From an uncultured Alphaproteobacteria bacterium (GTDB lineage: Bacteria; Pseudomonadota; Alphaproteobacteria; UBA11222): DNA of 64,000 bases. A program made the translations under genes and the position numbers. Position 1 is the stretch's first letter. Each line of letters opens with the position of its first letter. The notes beneath the pieces were generated by a model. That model was not told the DNA's origin and did no database searches. It saw only the letters and a program-made list of their open reading frames with translations. Positions 32,116-43,388 of the stretch are shown piece by piece. The stretch covers positions 1 to 64,000 of the forward strand of contig CAMYID010000023.1 of assembly GCA_947258435.1 (NCBI GenBank), written 5' to 3'.

Positions 32116-32916
32116 TCAGACCTCTCCGGTGACCAGAAATTGCGGCAGGATCATCATGAATGTGCCCTCATCGATCGCACGCCGGATTTCCGCGTAAAAC
32201 GCATCGGCGCGCGCGGGGTCGATTTCGCCACCGGTCTTGGCGTAATTCACCATATTGTGCAGAACCAGCGCCGAGCGCCCCCTTGTATCCGCACTGGCCA
32301 GGATTTTTACCGCAACATCGGTATAGCCGGCCTTTTTCATTTCGCTGTACAGAATCCGACCGATCCGGGGGGTGTGATAGGCATGTTCGGCAGCCGCAAA
32401 CAATTCCGCGAGCTTTTCGTGGCCCAGCGGTTCGACCACCAGCATGCCCCAATCGCTGTCAAGAATATGGACCTTGCCGCCCGGCTTCACGACCCGCCGG
32501 AATTCGGCAATGGTTGCGCTCACATCAGGCACATATTCAAGAACATTCTTGCAAACCAGCCTGTCGACCGAACCATCGGGCAAGGGAATACGGTCATCGC
32601 TGACATGATGGAATGTGGTGCAATCCGCCAACCCCTCCTCACTCAGATTCTGCGAGGCAAGCGCAATAAACTGTGCATTCAGATCGATACCGTGAACATG
32701 TCCCCGGGGGCCGACACGGCGCGCCAGCTCAACAGATAACCCCCCCGGCCCACAGCCGTAATCCACGACAATGTGAGCTTCCCGGATATCGGCCGGGGCC
32801 AATAACGGGTCCATTTCGGGGCGCCACCTGAACAGCTCCTGATAGGCATCGACACGTTCCTGCTCGACCTCTACCCAGTGATCCCGGTAATAGGTATCCT
32901 TGTTGAATGTCGTCAA
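32116..32916 (-). CDS. class I SAM-dependent methyltransferase
   Basis: A 266-residue Rossmann-fold methyltransferase. Motif I is IVVDYGCGPGGLSVELARRV near residue 50; HVHGIDLNAQFIALASQNL gives the acidic ribose-binding residue; LPDGSVDRLVCKNVLEYVPD is motif III/IV; and GGKVHILDSDWGMLVVEP lies near residue 140. The start is TTG (TTG ACG ACA TTC), preceded by GGGGAACTG; no in-frame ATG precedes. The acceptor, small molecule or lipid, cannot be told. It heads the minus-strand set with the SRPBCC and LLM genes, with a 20-bp tandem duplication between it and the SRPBCC gene. Confidence 0.82.
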   Translation of the reverse strand: MTTFNKDTYYRDHWVEVEQERVDAYQELFRWRPEMDPLLAPADIREAHIVVDYGCGPGGLSVELARRVGPRGHVHGIDLNAQFIALASQNLSEEGLADCTTFHHVSDDRIPLPDGSVDRLVCKNVLEYVPDVSATIAEFRRVVKPGGKVHILDSDWGMLVVEPLGHEKLAELFAAAEHAYHTPRIGRILYSEMKKAGYTDVAVKILASADTRGRSALVLHNMVNYAKTGGEIDPARADAFYAEIRRAIDEGTFMMILPQFLVTGEV

Positions 32917-32998
32917 TTTTATCAGTTCCCCCGCGTGTTTTTCTTGGCATCAAGTCAATCATGCTACCGTACAGACAAACAAGTAGAAAAAAATTCCG

Positions 32999-34093
32999 AT
33001 GAGGCGATCGCTCCTATTTCTCAGGCTTGCGGTAATTCTTCTGTTCCTGCTGGCGGGAACAGAATTGTTTTTACGGCAATGGGTACTGACCCCGTCGCGT
33101 CAGACATTCGACCCGCAGCTTGGCTTTACCTATCTGGGCGACCGCGACATCCTGCACACAAATGAGGGGCGCGCACGGATCCGGCTGAACAGCCTGGGGT
33201 TGAATGCCGCGCCACTGCCCGAGATTCGTGCTGCCGCAGAACGCCTGCCAACCGTTCTTGTCCTGGGCGATTCCTATACGGAAGCCTTGCAGGTAGCGCG
33301 TGATCGGAATTTTGTTTCACTTGCCGCGCAGGCGGCTGAACTGAATCTGGTCAATGCCGGCCGCAGCGGGCTGGGGCCATTGCACTACCCGGCTCTGTTT
33401 ACCCGGCTCAGGGATACAATCGCACCCGATGCGCTGATTATTTGCCTGACCCAGGGCGATATCGCGGATGCGCGGCAGACCCCTTACACGCTTGTTCGCC
33501 GGGAAGGTCACAATACCATTTCGGCTTTGAATCTGTCCGCCACCGCCAATAACCGTCTGCGCAGCTTTATCGAACCGCTTATCCACCACTCCGCCCTTGC
33601 GACCTTGATGATGCGTCGGTCCGCACTGGTGATTGGGGGATGGCGGTGGCCCTGGGATGACTGGCCGTTTCCGAATGCTGTGACCGCGCAGAATCGGGGG
33701 GCCGCGCAGAATCCGGGGACCGCATCGCATACCGATCCGCAAAATCCCGACGATGTCTATAGCGCCATCATTTTTCAGCTTGCCGCACTGCGGTCGGAAA
33801 TCCCGACAGCGCTGCTCTATATTCCGACATTTCGCTATGCGGCGGGGGGAGTAATCCTTGAAACAGCGCAGTCGCGCCGCGACTGGCACATATTTGAGGC
33901 GATTGCGGCAGAACTGTCCCTCCCTCTCGTCCATGCAGGTGATGCAATGCGCGCGGACTATGCGCGGGACCATATGCCCCTGACAGGTTTTCGCAATTCG
34001 ACGCTCGGACATGGCCATCTGAATGAAAACGGCCATCGGGCGGTCGCTGAAACACTGGCTGCGGTCGCGCGCAAGTTGATTGCGCGCCCATGA
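32999..34093 (+). CDS. SGNH/GDSL-type hydrolase, membrane-anchored (AlgJ/X-like)
   Basis: A 364-residue envelope protein. An N-terminal hydrophobic helix (LLFLRLAVILLFLLAGTELFL) acts as signal anchor, and the rest is periplasmic. The SGNH nucleophile region is VLVLGDSYTEALQVA near residue 90 (Gly-Asp-Ser), and the catalytic histidine is in GHGHLNENGHRAVAE near residue 348. An inserted repeat-like segment, AQNRGAAQNPGTA, comes from two near-copies of CCGCGCAGAATC. It overlaps the MBOAT gene by 4 bases (ATGA), the well-known AlgI/AlgJ-type pairing where the MBOAT protein passes acetyl groups across the membrane and the SGNH protein transfers them to a glycan. The acceptor is unknown. Confidence 0.8.
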   Translation: MRRSLLFLRLAVILLFLLAGTELFLRQWVLTPSRQTFDPQLGFTYLGDRDILHTNEGRARIRLNSLGLNAAPLPEIRAAAERLPTVLVLGDSYTEALQVARDRNFVSLAAQAAELNLVNAGRSGLGPLHYPALFTRLRDTIAPDALIICLTQGDIADARQTPYTLVRREGHNTISALNLSATANNRLRSFIEPLIHHSALATLMMRRSALVIGGWRWPWDDWPFPNAVTAQNRGAAQNPGTASHTDPQNPDDVYSAIIFQLAALRSEIPTALLYIPTFRYAAGGVILETAQSRRDWHIFEAIAAELSLPLVHAGDAMRADYARDHMPLTGFRNSTLGHGHLNENGHRAVAETLAAVARKLIARP

Positions 34094-35493
34094 TTTTCAC
34101 CTCCCTCACCTTCATCGTGTTTTTCGGCCTGCTGTTGGCCGCATTTGGTTTGCTGCGCGGCAACAGGGCGAAACAAAACCTGCTGCTTGTTGCCAGCTAT
34201 CTTTTTTATGGCGCCTGGAACCCTGCCTATCTGCTGCTGATCGCAGCCTGCAGTCTGTGGAGCTGGGGATTGGGTTTCGGTATCCGGCATGCCGCCACCA
34301 AGGCCCGCAGATTATGTTACCTGTGGGGCAGCCTGGGGCTCAGTCTGGGCGCACTTGGCTATTTCAAGTATGCCGGTTTTTTCGTCGAAAACACCGCCTG
34401 GCTGCTTGATCTTCCCGACACAGAACCGCTGGAGATTCTGCTGCCGGTGGGGATCAGCTTTTTTACCTTTCAGGCGATGAGCTATTCGATCGATCTCTAT
34501 CGCCGGCGCATCGAACCCTGCGCCAGTCTGCGCCGTTTCCTGCTGTATGTCGCTTTCTTCCCGCAACTTGTAGCGGGGCCCATTGTCCGGGCCACAGAAT
34601 TTCTGCCGCAACTTGAACGCCCGCTAAGGCTGGAACGCAGGAATATCGTCATTGGCAGCCAGATTTTCCTTGCCGGCATGCTGCAGAAGCTTCTGATCGC
34701 CGATCAGCTCGCGCCCTTTGTCGACCGCCTGTTCGCCGACCCGCTTCTTTATGACAGCCTGACCCTGTGGCTCGGGCTAGCAAGCTATACCATTCAGATT
34801 TTCTGCGATTTCTCGGGCTATTCCCTCATGGCGATCGGCAGTGCCCGTATGCTGGGGTTTTTGCTGCCTGAAAACTTCCGGATGCCCTATCTGTCGCGCT
34901 CAATCGCTGAATTCTGGCGTCGCTGGCATATGAGCCTGTCCTTCTGGATGCGTGACTATGTGTATATTTCGCTTGGCGGCAATCGCGTCGGTCCCATCCG
35001 GACCTATATCAACCTGGCGGCAACCATGTTGTTTACCGGGCTGTGGCATGGCGCAAGCTGGAACTTTGTTTTCTGGGGTGCGGCGCACGGGGTCGGTCTG
35101 ATCATCCATCGCCTGTGGCGACAGCGCCGACAATCGCAAGACAAGCCGGGCCTCATCGGTCAGTCGGCTGGATGGGCGCTAACACTCCTCTTTGTCATGC
35201 TGCTCTGGATACCGTTTCGGGCCCCCGATTTCATGACCGCCTATCTTTATCTGTCCGGCCTTTTCGGGCCGTCGGGCGAAGTTAGCTGGGCGCCGCCCAC
35301 CATCCTGCTGCTTATTGCGATTGTCATCGGCTGGCATCTGGTCTGGTTAGGGGTCAGAGTGCAGGGACGGACACTGTTTCCGGTTGCCCGACCCTGGCGC
35401 GCAGTGCCCGCCACAGTACTGTTTACCGCAATACTTGCCCTTATTCTGTTTGCGCCAATTGGCACGACGCCGTTCATCTACTTTCAATTTTAG
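34090..35493 (+). CDS. MBOAT family O-acyltransferase (AlgI-like)
   Basis: A 467-residue polytopic inner-membrane acyltransferase. Hydrophobic helices start at residue 1 (MIFTSLTFIVFFGLLLAAFG). The MBOAT core shows LPVGISFFTFQAMSYSIDLYR near residue 118, FPQLVAGPIVRATEFLPQL near residue 155, RSIAEFWRRWHMSLSFWMRDYV near residue 270, and the catalytic histidine in FTGLWHGASWNFVFWGAAHG near residue 315. Length is usual for AlgI. Coupled to the SGNH gene upstream, it likely acetylates a cell-surface polysaccharide or lipid-linked sugar, although no polysaccharide biosynthesis genes are in view. No clear terminator follows. Confidence 0.88.
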   Translation: MIFTSLTFIVFFGLLLAAFGLLRGNRAKQNLLLVASYLFYGAWNPAYLLLIAACSLWSWGLGFGIRHAATKARRLCYLWGSLGLSLGALGYFKYAGFFVENTAWLLDLPDTEPLEILLPVGISFFTFQAMSYSIDLYRRRIEPCASLRRFLLYVAFFPQLVAGPIVRATEFLPQLERPLRLERRNIVIGSQIFLAGMLQKLLIADQLAPFVDRLFADPLLYDSLTLWLGLASYTIQIFCDFSGYSLMAIGSARMLGFLLPENFRMPYLSRSIAEFWRRWHMSLSFWMRDYVYISLGGNRVGPIRTYINLAATMLFTGLWHGASWNFVFWGAAHGVGLIIHRLWRQRRQSQDKPGLIGQSAGWALTLLFVMLLWIPFRAPDFMTAYLYLSGLFGPSGEVSWAPPTILLLIAIVIGWHLVWLGVRVQGRTLFPVARPWRAVPATVLFTAILALILFAPIGTTPFIYFQF

Positions 35494-35867
35494 ATTTGGC
35501 GGCGCACAAAATGATGGGAAAATCATCGATATATGGATATGCTGCCCGAAAATCTGGGCAGCGGCGGATCGATGTTTCCGTCGCGCCATCCGACAGGCAC
35601 GCCAGCCCGGACAGCACCATTTAATGGTTATCCGGGGGTGGATGACGGCAGCGTAACGAAGCGACAGCCGAATTCGCCGGGGCGGCATGACAGCCGTGAT
35701 GTGCAACGCATGGAGCGGCGCTCAACTTCGGCGATCCAAGTTTGTGCAGATACGCGCAGGACGCATTTGCACGCAGGCGATCAATCGGCTACGTTCCGCG
35801 GCCATTTGTACCGCTGGGGCTGACGCTGCCATGTCTGGATGGTTGGTAATAAAATGATGGGTGCCGA
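35494..35867. other. 374-base gap between the MBOAT gene and gltB
   Basis: No supportable gene. A perfect 7-bp hairpin GCTGCCC/GGGCAGC at 35541-35562 may end the MBOAT transcript, though no T run follows. AAAATGATGGG occurs at 35508-35518 and again at 35851-35861, close to the gltB start. The gltB promoter must lie here, but no consensus stands out. The 96-codon frame at 35533 is judged spurious. Confidence 0.4.
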
Positions 35868-38800
35868 ATGAATATGACACCAACGCTGGGAAGTTATAGC
35901 CCGCCGAAAAAGCAGGGGCTTTATGATCCGCGCAACGAACATGATGCGTGCGGTATTGGCTTTGTCGCGAATATCAAGAACAAGAAAAGCCATAAGATCG
36001 TAACCCAGGGATTGGAAATCCTGAGTAACCTGACCCATCGCGGCGCGGTTGGGGCAGACCCGCTGGCCGGTGACGGGGCGGGTATTCTGTTGCAGATTCC
36101 GGATGCGTTCCTGCGCGAGGAATGCGCTGGCATCGGTATTGAGCTGCCCGAGCCTGGCGCCTATGGCGTGGGCATGCTGTTCATGCCGCGCGACCGCGCC
36201 GACGAAGCCGCCTGCAAAGGCGCTATCGAGCGCTTTATACTTGCCGAAGGGCAGGAAATTCTCGGCTGGCGTAACGTCCCTGTCGACAATTCGGGGCTGG
36301 GGGAGAGCGTTCTCGAATCAGAACCGAAGGTGCAACAGATTTTTGTCGGGCGCGGCAGCGATTGCACGGATACGGACGCTTTTGAACGCAAGTTAATGGT
36401 TATTCGCAACCAATTCGTCCAAGCTATTGCGAATATTAGCGAATCAGCAGCACAACAATTCTATGTACCCTCCTTTTCTGCACGCATCATCTGCTATAAG
36501 GGTATGCTGCTCGCCGATCAGGTTGGAAATTATTACCGGGATCTGACCGACAGCCGGGTTGTATCGGCACTGGCGCTCGTTCATCAGCGTTTTTCGACCA
36601 ACACTTTCCCAACCTGGTCGCTGGCGCAGCCATTCCGCATGATTTGCCACAATGGTGAAATCAATACGGTGCGCGGCAATATCAACTGGATGAACGCGCG
36701 CAAGCAAACCATGCAGTCGGATCTGTTTGGTGACGATCTTGCCAAACTATGGCCGCTCATTCCGGAGGGACAATCGGATTCAGCCTGTTTTGACAATGCC
36801 TTGGAGCTACTTGTTGCGGGTGGCTATTCGCTGGCCCACGCCATGATGCTGCTGATACCCGAAGCCTGGTCGGGCAATGAGCTTATGGATGACGAGCGGC
36901 GTGCCTTCTACGAATATCACGCCGCCCTGATGGAACCCTGGGACGGGCCTGCGGCGGTTGCCTTTACCGACGGCCGCCAGATCGGTGCAACGCTTGACCG
37001 TAACGGCCTTCGCCCGGCGCGCTATCTTGTCACAGATGACGATATGGTGCTGATGGCATCGGAAATGGGCGTGCTCGACGTCCCGGAAGAGAAAATCGTC
37101 GAAAAATGGCGTTTGCAGCCGGGCAGAATGCTGCTGATCGATCTTGAACAGGGGCGGATCATTTCCGATGCTGAAGTCAAGGCCGAGCTGGCGCAGGCCA
37201 ATCCCTATCAGAACTGGCTCGACCAGACACAATCGATGCTGGAGGATCTGCCGGCGGAATTTGCCGCCATGCGGCCCAACCACGACATGTTGCTGAACCG
37301 TCAGCAGGTCTTCGGTTACACGCAGGAAGATCTGAAATTCCTGCTCACCCCGATGGCCGATAACGGGGAAGAGGCAATCGGTTCCATGGGGACCGATACC
37401 CCCATTGCCGCCATGTCATCCAAACCAAAGCTGCTTTATCATTATTTCAAGCAACTGTTTGCACAGGTGACGAACCCGCCGATCGATCCGATCCGGGAAG
37501 AGCTTGTTATGTCGCTCGTTTCAATGATCGGGCCGCTACCCAACCTTCTTGACCTGAGCACGGGCGGCACCCACCGGCGGCTTGAAGTCCGGCAGCCGAT
37601 TCTCAGCAATGAGGATCTGGAAAAAATCCGCCATATCGGCGATGTCGCGCAGCATAATTTCAGCTCGGTGACCATCGACACGACCTTCCCGGCCCCGCTT
37701 GGCGCCGCCGGCATGGAACCGGCCCTCACGCGCATCTGCAACGATGCCGAACAAGCCGTGGCGCGCGGCGACAACATCATCATTCTGTCGGACCGGAAAG
37801 TCGATCAGGACAATATTCCCGTGCCGGCCCTGCTTGCCTGTTCCGCAGTGCATCATCACCTCATTCGCAAGGGCCTCAGAACCTCTGTCGGGCTTGTTGT
37901 TGAATCCGGCGAACCACGCGAGGTGCATCATTTCTGTACACTGGCAGGTTATGGCGCGCAGGCGATCAACCCCTATCTCGCCTTCCAGACAATTTCTGAG
38001 ATGCGCGGCATCCAGTATGACGGCGCGAGCGAGGCGGAAGCGCATCAGAATTACATCAAGGCGATCGGCAAGGGTATTCGCAAGGTGATGTCGAAAATGG
38101 GCATTTCGACCTACCAATCCTATTGCGGTGCACAGATTTTTGATGCTGTCGGGCTGAGCAGCCGGTTTGTTGAGCAGTATTTCACCCGCACCAACACAAT
38201 GATCGAAGGTATCGGGCTTGATGTGATTGCGCAGGAAACAGTCGAACGGCACGCCCTCGCCTATTCCGAGGCGCCGCTGTACAAGAATGCCCTCGATGTG
38301 GGGGGCGACTATGCTTACCGTATTCGCGGTGAAGAGCATGTCTGGACGCCGACCAGCATCGGTAATCTGCAGCATGCCGTTCGCGCAGGCGCAGAGGCGC
38401 AGGGCGCGCAGGAGCAGTATGATGCTTTTGCCACCGCCGTGAACGAACAGAGCGAGCGGCTGATGACACCCCGCGGTCTGTTCAAAATCAAATTCGCAGA
38501 TAAATCCATTCCGCTTGAGGAGGTCGAACCGGCCTCCGAAATCGTCAAACGGTTTGCGACCGGTGCGATGTCTTATGGCTCAATCAGCCGGGAAGCGCAC
38601 ACCACCCTTGCCATTGCCATGAACAGGATCGGCGGCAAGTCGAATACCGGTGAAGGCGGTGAAGAGCCTGACCGCTTCCTACCGATGCCGAACGGCGATT
38701 CCATGCGTTCGGCGATCAAACAGGTGGCATCTGGTCGTTTTGGCGTCACCACGGAATATCTTGTCAATTCCGACATGATGCAGATCAAGATGGCGCAGGG

Positions 38801-40523
38801 GGCAAAACCGGGCGAAGGCGGGCAACTGCCGGGGCACAAGGTCGACAAGATCATTGGGAAGGTGCGCCATTCCACGCCCGGTGTGGGGCTCATCTCACCG
38901 CCCCCGCATCACGACATCTATTCGATCGAGGATCTGGCGCAGCTGATTTACGATCTGAAGAACACCAATCCCTCCGGCGATGTCAGCGTGAAGCTTGTAT
39001 CGGAAGTCGGTGTTGGAACGGTTGCGGCCGGCGTCTCCAAGGCGCGCGCCGACCATGTCACGATCTCGGGCTATGAAGGTGGTACGGGGGCCAGTCCGCT
39101 GACTTCCATCAAACATGCCGGCAGCCCGTGGGAAATCGGTCTTGCGGAAACCCATCAGACACTTGTTCTGAACCGGCTGCGTGGCCGGATTGCGGTACAG
39201 GTTGATGGCGGCCTGCGAACCGGACGCGATGTCATTATCGGTGCGATGCTGGGTGCGGACGAGTTCGGTTTCGCGACCGCGCCGCTAATCGCGGCAGGCT
39301 GCATCATGATGCGCAAATGCCACCTCAATACCTGCCCGGTCGGGGTTGCAACCCAGGATCCTGAACTGCGCAAACGTTTTACCGGGCAGCCGGAGCATGT
39401 GGTCAATTATTTCTTCTTCGTCGCGGAAGAAGCCCGCAAGCTCATGGCTGAGATGGGTGTGCGCACACTGAATGAATTGATTGGACGCACTGATCTGCTG
39501 GAGAAAGAAACCGCGATAAACCATTGGAAATCCAATGGACTTGATTTTACGCGACTCTTTCACAAACCCGATATGCCGGAGAATGTGGCACGCTATAACT
39601 GTGAGCGTCAGGACCATCAACTCGACAAGGTGCTTGACCGGACCCTGATCGAGAAGGCCCGGCCTGCGCTTGAAAATGGTGACAAGGTGGTGATTGACCT
39701 CCCGATCCGCAACACAGACCGGACGACGGGCGCCATGCTGTCGGGCGAGGTTGCCAAACGTTATGGTCATGCCGGGCTGCCTGCGGACACCATCAGCATC
39801 AAGCTGAAAGGTACAGCAGGTCAGAGCTTCGGTGCATTCGTCGCGCAGGGCGTCAGCCTGACGCTTGAAGGTGAGGCCAATGACTATGTGGGCAAGGGGC
39901 TTTCCGGCGGCAAGCTTGTCGTTTACCCCGCCCCCGAAAGCAAGATCACTCCGGAAACAAGCATCATTGTGGGCAATACCGTGCTTTACGGCGCGATTTC
40001 GGGCGAATGCTATTTCCGCGGTATCGCAGGCGAACGTTTCGCCGTGCGCAATTCCGGCGCGCAGGCGGTCGTCGAGGGCGCAGGCGATCATTGCTGCGAA
40101 TATATGACGGGCGGTGTGGTGCTGGTCATCGGACCGACCGGACGCAACTTTGCCGCCGGCATGAGCGGTGGCATTGCCTATGTGCTCGATGAGGACGGCA
40201 AGTTTGCGCGTCGCTGCAATCAGCAGATGGTCGAACTCATGCCCATTGCCCGGGACGCCGCAGACCCCGTCTCGTCCGACGCCATACTCGCGGATCCGCT
40301 CAGCTATGATTCCGAACGCATCAGGATGATGCTGGAAGCGCATGCATCGCATACGCAAAGCGCGCGCGCCAAAGCGATCCTAGCCAACTGGGCTGATTAT
40401 CAGGACAAATTCGTAAAAGTTCTGCCGGTGGATTATCGCCGCGCAATTCTGGAGCTGCAGGCTGAAGCGGCCCAGGAAGCGGGAAAATCAAATGATGCGC
40501 CTAATCTGCGCGTTGTCGGCTAG
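35868..40523 (+). CDS. gltB: glutamate synthase [NADPH] large subunit
   Basis: A 1551-residue cytoplasmic iron-sulfur flavoprotein making two glutamates from glutamine and 2-oxoglutarate. The glutaminase domain starts at Cys after [10 protein letters not shown] near residue 29, implying that a ~28-residue propeptide is removed. Later come [26 protein letters not shown] near residue 240, the FMN-binding synthase domain ([18 protein letters not shown] near residue 925, [19 protein letters not shown] near residue 1065), the 3Fe-4S cysteines in [22 protein letters not shown] near residue 1145, and the C-terminal beta-helix domain. The length is usual. It is 18 bases from gltD, giving the standard two-gene operon for nitrogen assimilation together with glutamine synthetase. 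Confidence 0.97.
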   Translation: MNMTPTLGSYSPPKKQGLYDPRNEHDACGIGFVANIKNKKSHKIVTQGLEILSNLTHRGAVGADPLAGDGAGILLQIPDAFLREECAGIGIELPEPGAYGVGMLFMPRDRADEAACKGAIERFILAEGQEILGWRNVPVDNSGLGESVLESEPKVQQIFVGRGSDCTDTDAFERKLMVIRNQFVQAIANISESAAQQFYVPSFSARIICYKGMLLADQVGNYYRDLTDSRVVSALALVHQRFSTNTFPTWSLAQPFRMICHNGEINTVRGNINWMNARKQTMQSDLFGDDLAKLWPLIPEGQSDSACFDNALELLVAGGYSLAHAMMLLIPEAWSGNELMDDERRAFYEYHAALMEPWDGPAAVAFTDGRQIGATLDRNGLRPARYLVTDDDMVLMASEMGVLDVPEEKIVEKWRLQPGRMLLIDLEQGRIISDAEVKAELAQANPYQNWLDQTQSMLEDLPAEFAAMRPNHDMLLNRQQVFGYTQEDLKFLLTPMADNGEEAIGSMGTDTPIAAMSSKPKLLYHYFKQLFAQVTNPPIDPIREELVMSLVSMIGPLPNLLDLSTGGTHRRLEVRQPILSNEDLEKIRHIGDVAQHNFSSVTIDTTFPAPLGAAGMEPALTRICNDAEQAVARGDNIIILSDRKVDQDNIPVPALLACSAVHHHLIRKGLRTSVGLVVESGEPREVHHFCTLAGYGAQAINPYLAFQTISEMRGIQYDGASEAEAHQNYIKAIGKGIRKVMSKMGISTYQSYCGAQIFDAVGLSSRFVEQYFTRTNTMIEGIGLDVIAQETVERHALAYSEAPLYKNALDVGGDYAYRIRGEEHVWTPTSIGNLQHAVRAGAEAQGAQEQYDAFATAVNEQSERLMTPRGLFKIKFADKSIPLEEVEPASEIVKRFATGAMSYGSISREAHTTLAIAMNRIGGKSNTGEGGEEPDRFLPMPNGDSMRSAIKQVASGRFGVTTEYLVNSDMMQIKMAQGAKPGEGGQLPGHKVDKIIGKVRHSTPGVGLISPPPHHDIYSIEDLAQLIYDLKNTNPSGDVSVKLVSEVGVGTVAAGVSKARADHVTISGYEGGTGASPLTSIKHAGSPWEIGLAETHQTLVLNRLRGRIAVQVDGGLRTGRDVIIGAMLGADEFGFATAPLIAAGCIMMRKCHLNTCPVGVATQDPELRKRFTGQPEHVVNYFFFVAEEARKLMAEMGVRTLNELIGRTDLLEKETAINHWKSNGLDFTRLFHKPDMPENVARYNCERQDHQLDKVLDRTLIEKARPALENGDKVVIDLPIRNTDRTTGAMLSGEVAKRYGHAGLPADTISIKLKGTAGQSFGAFVAQGVSLTLEGEANDYVGKGLSGGKLVVYPAPESKITPETSIIVGNTVLYGAISGECYFRGIAGERFAVRNSGAQAVVEGAGDHCCEYMTGGVVLVIGPTGRNFAAGMSGGIAYVLDEDGKFARRCNQQMVELMPIARDAADPVSSDAILADPLSYDSERIRMMLEAHASHTQSARAKAILANWADYQDKFVKVLPVDYRRAILELQAEAAQEAGKSNDAPNLRVVG

Positions 40524-40541
40524 CAAGAGAGGCGGTTGAAA

Positions 40542-41960
40542 ATGGGTAAAGTCACCGGCTTTAAGGAATATGAGCGCAGCGAGCGGCCCCTTCAGGCTGT
40601 TGAAGAAAGGCTGAAGCATTTCAATGAATTCGTGATCCCGCTGGATGACGAGGAGTTGGTGCGTCAGGGCGCGCGCTGCATGGATTGCGGCATCCCCTAT
40701 TGTCACACCGGCTGCCCGGTCAACAATATCATTCCGGACTGGAATGACCTTGTCTATCAGCAGCAATGGCGCGAAGCGATTGATGTGCTGCATTCGACAA
40801 ATAATTTTCCGGAATTTACCGGTCGGATCTGTCCAGCACCGTGCGAGGCTGCCTGCACACTCAACATCGACGATGTGCCCGTTGCGATTAAAAGCATTGA
40901 ATGCGCGATCATCGACCGTGCCTGGAAAGAAGGCTGGATCACGCCTGAAATTGCCGAACACAAGACTGGCAAGCGGGTCGCGATCGTTGGCTCCGGCCCC
41001 GCCGGGCTTTCCTGCGCCCAGCAACTGGCGCGCGCCGGACATGACGTCACCGTTTATGAGAAAAATGCCCGGATCGGCGGATTGCTGCGGTACGGCATCC
41101 CCGACTTCAAGATGGAAAAGAAACTGATCGATCGCCGTATCAGTCAGATGCAGGCGGAAGGCGTTACGTTCCGTCATAATACGCAAGTTGGCGTTGATAT
41201 CCCCGCTGCAAGTTTGCTTGAGCAGTTTGATGCAGTGGCGTTAACCGGTGGATCGGAACATCCGCGCGACTTGCAGGTGCCGGGCCGCGAGCTTGAGGGC
41301 GTCTATTTCGCGATGCATTTCCTGCCGCAACAAAATCGGCGGGTTGGCGGTGAGGCGGTTGCCCCGCTTCCTGAAGTCAGCGCGACAGACAAGCATGTTA
41401 TCGTGATTGGCGGCGGCGACACGGGCTCTGACTGTATTGGCACCTCACTCAGACAGGGCGCCAAATCGGTGACGCAGCTTGAAATCATGCCGAAACCGCC
41501 GGAAAAGGAAGATAAGGCTCAGGTATGGCCGGATTGGCCCACAAAAATGCGCACCTCTTCCAGTCAGGCGGAAGGCTGCACCCGCGACTGGAGTGTCGCG
41601 ACCAAGCGGGTGGTCGGTGAGAACGGCAAAGTGACAAAAATCGAATGTATCCGCCTTGACGAAAAGCTGAACGAGATTCCGGGCACGGAATTCACGCTGC
41701 AGGCGGATCTTGTACTGCTTGCCATGGGCTTCCTTCATCCTGTCCATGAGGGCATGCTGAAGGAGCTGGGAATCGATCTTGATGCGCGCGGCAATGTTCA
41801 GGCCAATGTGATTGACTATCACACATCGCTTGACAAGGTATTTGCCGCCGGCGATATGCGCCGCGGCCAATCGCTGGTCGTTTGGGCGATCCGTGAAGGT
41901 CGCCAATGTGCCCGCGCCGTTGATGAATATCTGATGGGCAAAAGCCACCTGCCCCGTTAG
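40542..41960 (+). CDS. gltD: glutamate synthase [NADPH] small subunit
   Basis: A 472-residue FAD protein that passes electrons from NADPH to GltB. Two N-terminal cysteine clusters, [17 protein letters not shown] near residue 46 and [16 protein letters not shown] near residue 92, bind 4Fe-4S centres. The FAD site is [21 protein letters not shown] near residue 146, and the NADPH site is [21 protein letters not shown] near residue 288. I use the ATG at 40542 with AAGAGAGGCGG upstream instead of the TTG two codons earlier. It directly follows gltB; a hairpin lies 23 bases after its stop codon. Confidence 0.96.
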   Translation: MGKVTGFKEYERSERPLQAVEERLKHFNEFVIPLDDEELVRQGARCMDCGIPYCHTGCPVNNIIPDWNDLVYQQQWREAIDVLHSTNNFPEFTGRICPAPCEAACTLNIDDVPVAIKSIECAIIDRAWKEGWITPEIAEHKTGKRVAIVGSGPAGLSCAQQLARAGHDVTVYEKNARIGGLLRYGIPDFKMEKKLIDRRISQMQAEGVTFRHNTQVGVDIPAASLLEQFDAVALTGGSEHPRDLQVPGRELEGVYFAMHFLPQQNRRVGGEAVAPLPEVSATDKHVIVIGGGDTGSDCIGTSLRQGAKSVTQLEIMPKPPEKEDKAQVWPDWPTKMRTSSSQAEGCTRDWSVATKRVVGENGKVTKIECIRLDEKLNEIPGTEFTLQADLVLLAMGFLHPVHEGMLKELGIDLDARGNVQANVIDYHTSLDKVFAAGDMRRGQSLVVWAIREGRQCARAVDEYLMGKSHLPR

Positions 41961-41982
41961 AGCGTCTCTCACAATGAAAATA

Positions 41983-42015
41983 CCCGGCGTGGGCGACTAA
42001 CCTCCCCGCGCCGGG
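41983..42015 (-). terminator. terminator between gltD and the convergent oxygenase-like gene
   Basis: CCCGGCG-T-GGG pairs with CCC-CG-CGCCGGG. On the minus strand the stem is followed by a T-rich stretch (TATTTTCATT), so it best serves the minus-strand gene, but it can also shield gltD. Confidence 0.5.
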
Positions 42016-42104
42016 AAAGCTTGCTCCAGCCTGCCAGGGTTTAAAAGGTCGTGCAGCTTGAATGCCGCACCCTGCCCCCGCAACGCATGCGGATAAAAAT
42101 GCGT

Positions 42105-43310
42105 TCAGATAAAAATTTCCGCATTGTCCAGGCCCAGCTTGAAACCGCCGAGATTCTTGCCCGCAGGTTCAGGTGTATTCAGCGCATGTGCGCGCATTGC
42201 ATGAATATCGCGGAAAAAGCGCTGTAGCGGGTTATCCAGATGCAGCGAATGCCCGCCAGCCGCTTCCATGATCAGATCGGCGGCCTGCAGGCAGCTTTTA
42301 GTGATATGCGCCGAATCCCACCTTGCCTGCACCCGCAGGGGGAGCGGAATATCCTGCCCTTCCGCGATATATTCGCCCATCCTGGTGAAATTATCACGCA
42401 TGCGCAGCCGCGCGCCCCGGATCAGCGCATCCGCCTCTGCCACACGCATCTGGATCGTGGCATCCTGAGCATAACCCGATCCGCCGGTTACCCCGCCCAA
42501 CGCATTGCCACGCTGCTTTGTATAGTCGCAGAACAGCTCCAGCATTGCCGTCGCGGCACCGATGGGCGGTGCGGCAATGGCATTGGCGAACATCTGCCCG
42601 AACGGATATTTGAAAAGATCGCCGGGAAACGCTTCCTTGCCCGGATTATCGATCCGGAAGGCATCGAGCATTGAATGGCTTCGGTGATCGGGAACAAAGG
42701 CATCGGCAATGACGAAATCCTTGCTGCCCGTACCGGCAAGGCCCGCGACATGCCAGTTATCGTCAATCTCATAATCGGGTCTGGGAACAAGGAAGGTCAT
42801 CATATCCCGACCGCCGCGGCCATTATCGACGATCCCCCCGACAAACAGCCAGTCGCAGTGATCGCAACCGGTGGAGAATGACCAGCGTCCGCTTAACCGG
42901 TAACCACCTTCCACCCGCTCCACATTCCCCGTCGGGGCGTAGGACGATGAAATCAGGACATCGGGATCATCGCCCCAGATATCTTCGGCAGCCCGGGGCG
43001 GAAACAGTCCAACCTGCCAGTTATGGATTCCGACAATCCCGAAAACCCACGCACTTGAAGCGCAGCCGCGCCCGATTTCAGCACACACGTCGAAGAACAC
43101 ATTCGGCGGCAGTTCATATCCGCCATATTTCGCCGGATGCACGATTTTGAAGAAACCCGCAGCACGGAAATCTGCAATTGTCGAATCAGGAACCCGGCGC
43201 AACGCTTCGCATTCAGCCGCCCGTGCGCGCAAAACGGGCACCATATCGCGCGCGCGGGCAACAAGCTGCGCCCCGCTGGGAAGTGCGCTCTCTTCTGTCC
43301 TCTGGCTCAT
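42105..43310 (-). CDS. flavin-dependent monooxygenase, acyl-CoA dehydrogenase fold (HsaA/HpaC2-like)
   Basis: A 401-residue protein with the acyl-CoA dehydrogenase fold but with the features of two-component hydroxylases: GYRLSGRWSFSTGCDHCDWLFVGG near residue 140, RVEGG, and VQARWDSAHITKSCLQAADLIMEAAGG near residue 325, without the catalytic glutamate region of true dehydrogenases. HsaA and p-hydroxyphenylacetate hydroxylase C2 use reduced flavin from a partner reductase, which is not visible nearby. The start at 43310 follows GGGAAAAGG. It is the last gene of a minus-strand set with an acyl-CoA dehydrogenase and a MaoC protein upstream, suggesting aromatic or sterol catabolism. Confidence 0.78.
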   Translation of the reverse strand: MSQRTEESALPSGAQLVARARDMVPVLRARAAECEALRRVPDSTIADFRAAGFFKIVHPAKYGGYELPPNVFFDVCAEIGRGCASSAWVFGIVGIHNWQVGLFPPRAAEDIWGDDPDVLISSSYAPTGNVERVEGGYRLSGRWSFSTGCDHCDWLFVGGIVDNGRGGRDMMTFLVPRPDYEIDDNWHVAGLAGTGSKDFVIADAFVPDHRSHSMLDAFRIDNPGKEAFPGDLFKYPFGQMFANAIAAPPIGAATAMLELFCDYTKQRGNALGGVTGGSGYAQDATIQMRVAEADALIRGARLRMRDNFTRMGEYIAEGQDIPLPLRVQARWDSAHITKSCLQAADLIMEAAGGHSLHLDNPLQRFFRDIHAMRAHALNTPEPAGKNLGGFKLGLDNAEIFI

Positions 43311-43388
43311 CCTTTTCCCTCCCACACATCAGTCACCTGTGCTGATTTTTATTTTCCACAGGCGGACAGGCACAACGCGCGCGACCGC

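Noticed and set aside
35533-35823. 96-residue ORF before gltB
   Set aside because: No ribosome site, atypical composition (rich in R, S, T, H) and no motif; judged chance.
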